In this document: positions 7,801-8,787 of the stretch, piece after piece | How positions within the stretch are numbered: position 1 is the first letter of the stretch | Layout: every line of letters starts with the position of its first letter | Assembly: GCA_013811855.1 (NCBI GenBank) | Contig: JACCUL010000135.1 | Coordinates: forward strand, 1 to 8,787 | Source: Acidimicrobiia bacterium | GTDB taxonomy: Bacteria > Actinomycetota > Acidimicrobiia > Acidimicrobiales > Ilumatobacteraceae | Length of the DNA stretch: 8,787 nucleotides | Direction of reading: 5' to 3' | The notes under the pieces: generated by a model | Databases searched by the model: none | Told to the model about the DNA's origin: nothing | What the model saw: the letters and a program-made list of their open reading frames with translations, nothing else | Position numbers and translations under genes: made by a program

Positions 7801-8326
7801 GCATGTGCAGGTCGACGAGCGTGGCGTCGCTGGAGCTGGGGAGCGTCGACGACTTGGCGGCCGGGTCGTCGCCGACGATCGCCATCACGCCGCCGTAGCG
7901 ACCGGTGCCGGCGAACACGCCGTGGCGAATGGCGTCGCCGGCGCGGTCGAGGCCGGGCGCCTTGCCGTACCACACGGCCATCACGCCGTCGTAGCGCTTG
8001 TCGCTGAGTGTTTCGGCGAGCTGGCTGCCCATCACGGACGTGGCCGCCAGCTCCTCGTTGAGGCCCGGTCGGATGACGATCGGCAGGTCCGGCACCGTGG
8101 CGGCCGCCCGCGATGCCTCCTCCTGGAACGTGGCGACGGGGGAGCCCTGGTAACCGGAGACGTACGCGGCCGTCGACAGTCCGTTGCGTCGGTCGATGCG
8201 CAGTTGGTCGACGGGCAGTCGGGCCAGCGCCTGGACGCCAGAGAGGAAGACCCTCCCGTCCTCGAGACGGAAGCGGTCGGCCAGCTCGTACCCGGAGAGA
8301 TCGGGACGAGCGGCGAGGTCGGTCAC
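4850..8326 (-). CDS. Indolepyruvate:ferredoxin oxidoreductase family protein, fused alpha-beta type
   Basis: A 1158-residue single-chain enzyme of the type that decarboxylates aryl pyruvates (such as indolepyruvate from tryptophan or phenylpyruvate) to the acyl-CoA, passing electrons to ferredoxin. Parts in order: an N-terminal pyruvate-oxidoreductase-like domain with GYQGSP (58-63); a central region with CSGCPHN (437-443) and the thiamine-diphosphate-binding segment GDGTYFHSG (505-513) followed by NGT (534-536); an iron-sulfur region with C646, C649, C652, C658 and then C679, C685, C690; and a C-terminal gamma-type domain opening with LSGIGGTGV (738-746), followed by a further C-terminal domain rich in charged residues. 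Length and order match the fused enzymes of aerobic bacteria that degrade aromatic amino acids. The start is GTG 8326 with AAGGA six nt upstream, overlapping the stop of the preceding small gene (GTGA). The family is certain, the physiological oxoacid is inferred. No CoA ligase or aminotransferase for tryptophan sits beside it. Confidence 0.93.
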   Translation of the reverse strand: MTDLAARPDLSGYELADRFRLEDGRVFLSGVQALARLPVDQLRIDRRNGLSTAAYVSGYQGSPVATFQEEASRAAATVPDLPIVIRPGLNEELAATSVMGSQLAETLSDKRYDGVMAVWYGKAPGLDRAGDAIRHGVFAGTGRYGGVMAIVGDDPAAKSSTLPSSSDATLVDLHMPILFPGDVQEALDLSRHAIALSRSSGIWVGLKLVTPVADGIGTVEVHPGRVVPEIPTMEFDGTTFVPHPSGRLLTPYTLEMEREFQQVRSVLARRYGVVNELNRVTVHGPDDWIGIAASGHTYHELREALGLLGLSDDDALRAAGIRLFQLLMPVPVDEQQVRDFAHGLAEVLVVEEKNPTLELLVKSAMYDSAERPKVVGRFDEHGASLVPGTGMLDADRLLVPLRARLAQRLGDDRLAPLPRVREKSLIPLEVNRTPFYCSGCPHNLSTRVPEGTLVGGGIGCHAMVALMEPERVGDIAGLTAMGNEGAQWIGMAPFVERGHFIQNLGDGTYFHSGSLSVRAAVAAGVDITFKLLYNGTVAMTGGQDPQGQQTVPDVVQSLLLEGVSKVIVTSDEPEKWDGADFGGSADGRVEVRDRTRLMETQVELAEVPGVTVLLHDQECAAEKRRARSRGLVAKPGFRIVINERVCEGCGDCGDKSNCLSVQPVDTPYGRKTRIHQTSCNFDMSCLQGDCPSFATVTVDPAASKAAAASLRGATMDDAAVDLPDPIALVPADGFTVRLSGIGGTGVITVSQVLGTAAMLDGMVVRGLDQTGLSQKAGPVVSDLRLSRGEVPASNHANSSGVDCLLAFDLLVAAGDSHRVGADPERTIVVGSVAATPTGEMVAHPSTPYPSLDALTGRLGEVSRADHNRYLDSGAVATGLFGDATTANILLLGVAVQHGAVPVRPERVERAIELNGVAVARNIAAFRWGRRWAAHPAEVEQAAGFAAAVAPETTDQLIERLAIDLVGYQSERYAGRFRRLVEVARRAEHDVDPSSVAFTVAVARYGHKLMAYKDEYEVARLLLAPEARAAYEAVGGPGTKVTWRLHPPMLRSMGLKEKLKLGPRIRPVLALLARTKGLRGTLADPFRWAKVRRMERAMIPEYEKAVKRLAAGLRVDDLDDAVAIASLPDQVRGYEDIKLPRAERYRAELAERLAAFARS

Positions 8327-8694
8327 GATGGGTCCTTGTTCGCGCCGCCAAGTCTGCCGCCGCGGACTCGATGTTCCATCCTGGCGATGACCTCCATCTC
8401 GGCCGTCGGCATGTCCGGCCCGTACACCGAGCCGAACAACCCCTTGGGCACGCCGTCGCCGGAGAGGGCATACAGGATCGATTCGTCGCCGGGATCACTG
8501 GCCCCTTCGAACCGGACGATCTCGTCGATGACCACGTCGGCAGGGTCGATCTCGACGGGATCTCCGCCGGCGACGTGGTCGCAGCGCAACCGGTGATCGT
8601 CGGTGGCGAACCAGTTTGCCGTGTAGCCGGCGGCCTGGAGCCGCTGCGTCGCGGCGGTCAGCGTTTCCATCGAATCGGCGTCGGCGTCACCCAT
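8323..8694 (-). CDS. Small conserved protein of unknown function, co-transcribed with the oxidoreductase
   Basis: A 123-residue soluble acidic protein from ATG 8694; the frame is open further upstream to the window edge, but codon use there is poorer and a competing frame fits better. An ATG at 8670 (METLTAATQ) is a second possibility. The core LTAATQRLQAAGYT (11-24), then a segment of polar strands, VVIDEIVRFEGASDPGDE (54-71) and SILYALSGDGVPKGLFG (72-88), ending YGPDM, closely resembles a family of roughly 100-residue proteins, common in Bacteroidetes, that databases label phosphoribosylpyrophosphate synthetase. It has none of the PRPP synthetase catalytic motifs and is far too short, so that label should not be used. 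No signal peptide or membrane segment. It overlaps the oxidoreductase start by 4 nt (GTGA), so the two are co-transcribed and probably translationally coupled. The family match is from memory of its sequence pattern. Confidence 0.75.
   Translation of the reverse strand: MGDADADSMETLTAATQRLQAAGYTANWFATDDHRLRCDHVAGGDPVEIDPADVVIDEIVRFEGASDPGDESILYALSGDGVPKGLFGSVYGPDMPTAEMEVIARMEHRVRGGRLGGANKDPS
8333..8337 (-). promoter_or_regulatory. Ribosome binding site of the oxidoreductase gene
   Basis: On the minus strand AAGGA lies six nt before GTG 8326. It sits inside the last codons of the upstream small gene (the NKD residues), so ribosomes ending that gene can restart at once. It fixes the GTG as the start. 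Confidence 0.65.
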
Positions 8695-8700
8695 GGATTG

Positions 8701-8706
8701 ATTCTG
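8701..8706 (-). promoter_or_regulatory. Weak -10-like element before the small gene
   Basis: On the minus strand CAGAAT (four of six matches to TATAAT) ends six nt before ATG 8694, again in leaderless spacing, and no Shine-Dalgarno is visible. It is the most A/T-rich spot in the local upstream region. Weak evidence on its own. Confidence 0.3.
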
Positions 8707-8729
8707 ACGCGATTCGTGGTCGACTCGTG

Positions 8730-8787
8730 TCACCCGATCGGGGCCGTCTCGGGCCACCACCCGCCCGGCAGCTCGTGGGCCCGGGGT
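8730..8787 (-). CDS. Possible C-terminal end of an upstream gene (truncated by window edge)
   Basis: On the minus strand one frame runs in from the window edge for 18 codons, reading PRAHELPGGWWPETAPIG before TGA at 8732-8730. Every sense codon ends in G or C, as in the real genes here, while the other frames do not. The stop is 35 nt before the start of the small gene, a normal gene spacing. Too little is visible to name a function, and chance in such GC-rich DNA cannot be excluded. Confidence 0.35.
   Translation of the reverse strand, partial: PRAHELPGGWWPETAPIG

Noticed and set aside
4005..8498. A 1497-codon open frame on the minus strand
   Set aside because: It overlaps the oxidoreductase in another frame and is mostly low-complexity Arg/Pro/Ala/Gly sequence, a product of very high GC. 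The oxidoreductase frame has recognisable motifs throughout.
6302..8596. A 764-codon plus-strand open frame (and 4391-6202, 603 codons) antisense to the oxidoreductase
   Set aside because: The translations are Arg-, His- and Val-rich without any domain and mirror the codon bias of the real gene. They are shadow frames.

Overview
The window looks like chromosomal DNA from a high-GC actinobacterium. Codon third positions are overwhelmingly G or C, GTG starts are common, genes sit very close together, and at least one gene shows a -10 hexamer 6-7 nt before the start codon, the layout of leaderless actinobacterial transcripts. A polyphosphate glucokinase and a fused, ferredoxin-linked 2-oxoacid oxidoreductase fit that picture. 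An Acidimicrobiia-like source is my impression, not something shown here. I see no mobile elements, tRNA or rRNA genes, or CRISPR arrays.

Layout. (1) 3-440 (+): the C-terminal end of an unrecognised protein, possibly a secreted cell-wall enzyme. (2) 579-1706 (+), probably beginning near 477-480: an unusual diadenylate cyclase (c-di-AMP synthase) with an uncharacterised N-terminal region, a DisA/CdaA-type catalytic domain with intact DGA and RHR motifs, and a C-terminal four-cysteine zinc ribbon. (3) 1703-3070 (+): a class III, PLP-dependent aminotransferase related to glutamate-1-semialdehyde aminomutase. It overlaps the cyclase by 4 nt (GTGA), so the two are probably translationally coupled. 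(4) 3082-3939 (-): a PfkB-family sugar kinase, closest to ribokinase, convergent with the aminotransferase. (5) 3955-4088: a divergent regulatory region with a perfect 10-bp inverted repeat. (6) 4089-4847 (+): polyphosphate/ATP glucokinase of the ROK family. (7) 4850-8326 (-): a fused indolepyruvate:ferredoxin oxidoreductase-type enzyme. (8) 8323-8694 (-): a small soluble protein overlapping the start of the oxidoreductase by 4 nt (GTGA). (9) 8730-8787 (-): a possible C-terminal end of another gene.

How they fit together. There are three transcription units in the interior: cyclase plus aminotransferase; ribokinase-like kinase diverging from polyphosphate glucokinase; and small protein plus oxidoreductase. 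The two sugar kinases probably share a control region. The cyclase-aminotransferase pair is the part most likely to be a poorly described system: a second-messenger synthase of unusual architecture, with a possible redox- or metal-sensing zinc ribbon, coupled to an enzyme of unknown substrate. Two genes (cyclase and ribokinase) lack a canonical start codon where the conserved protein appears to begin, which points to non-ATG/GTG/TTG starts or to small sequence errors.
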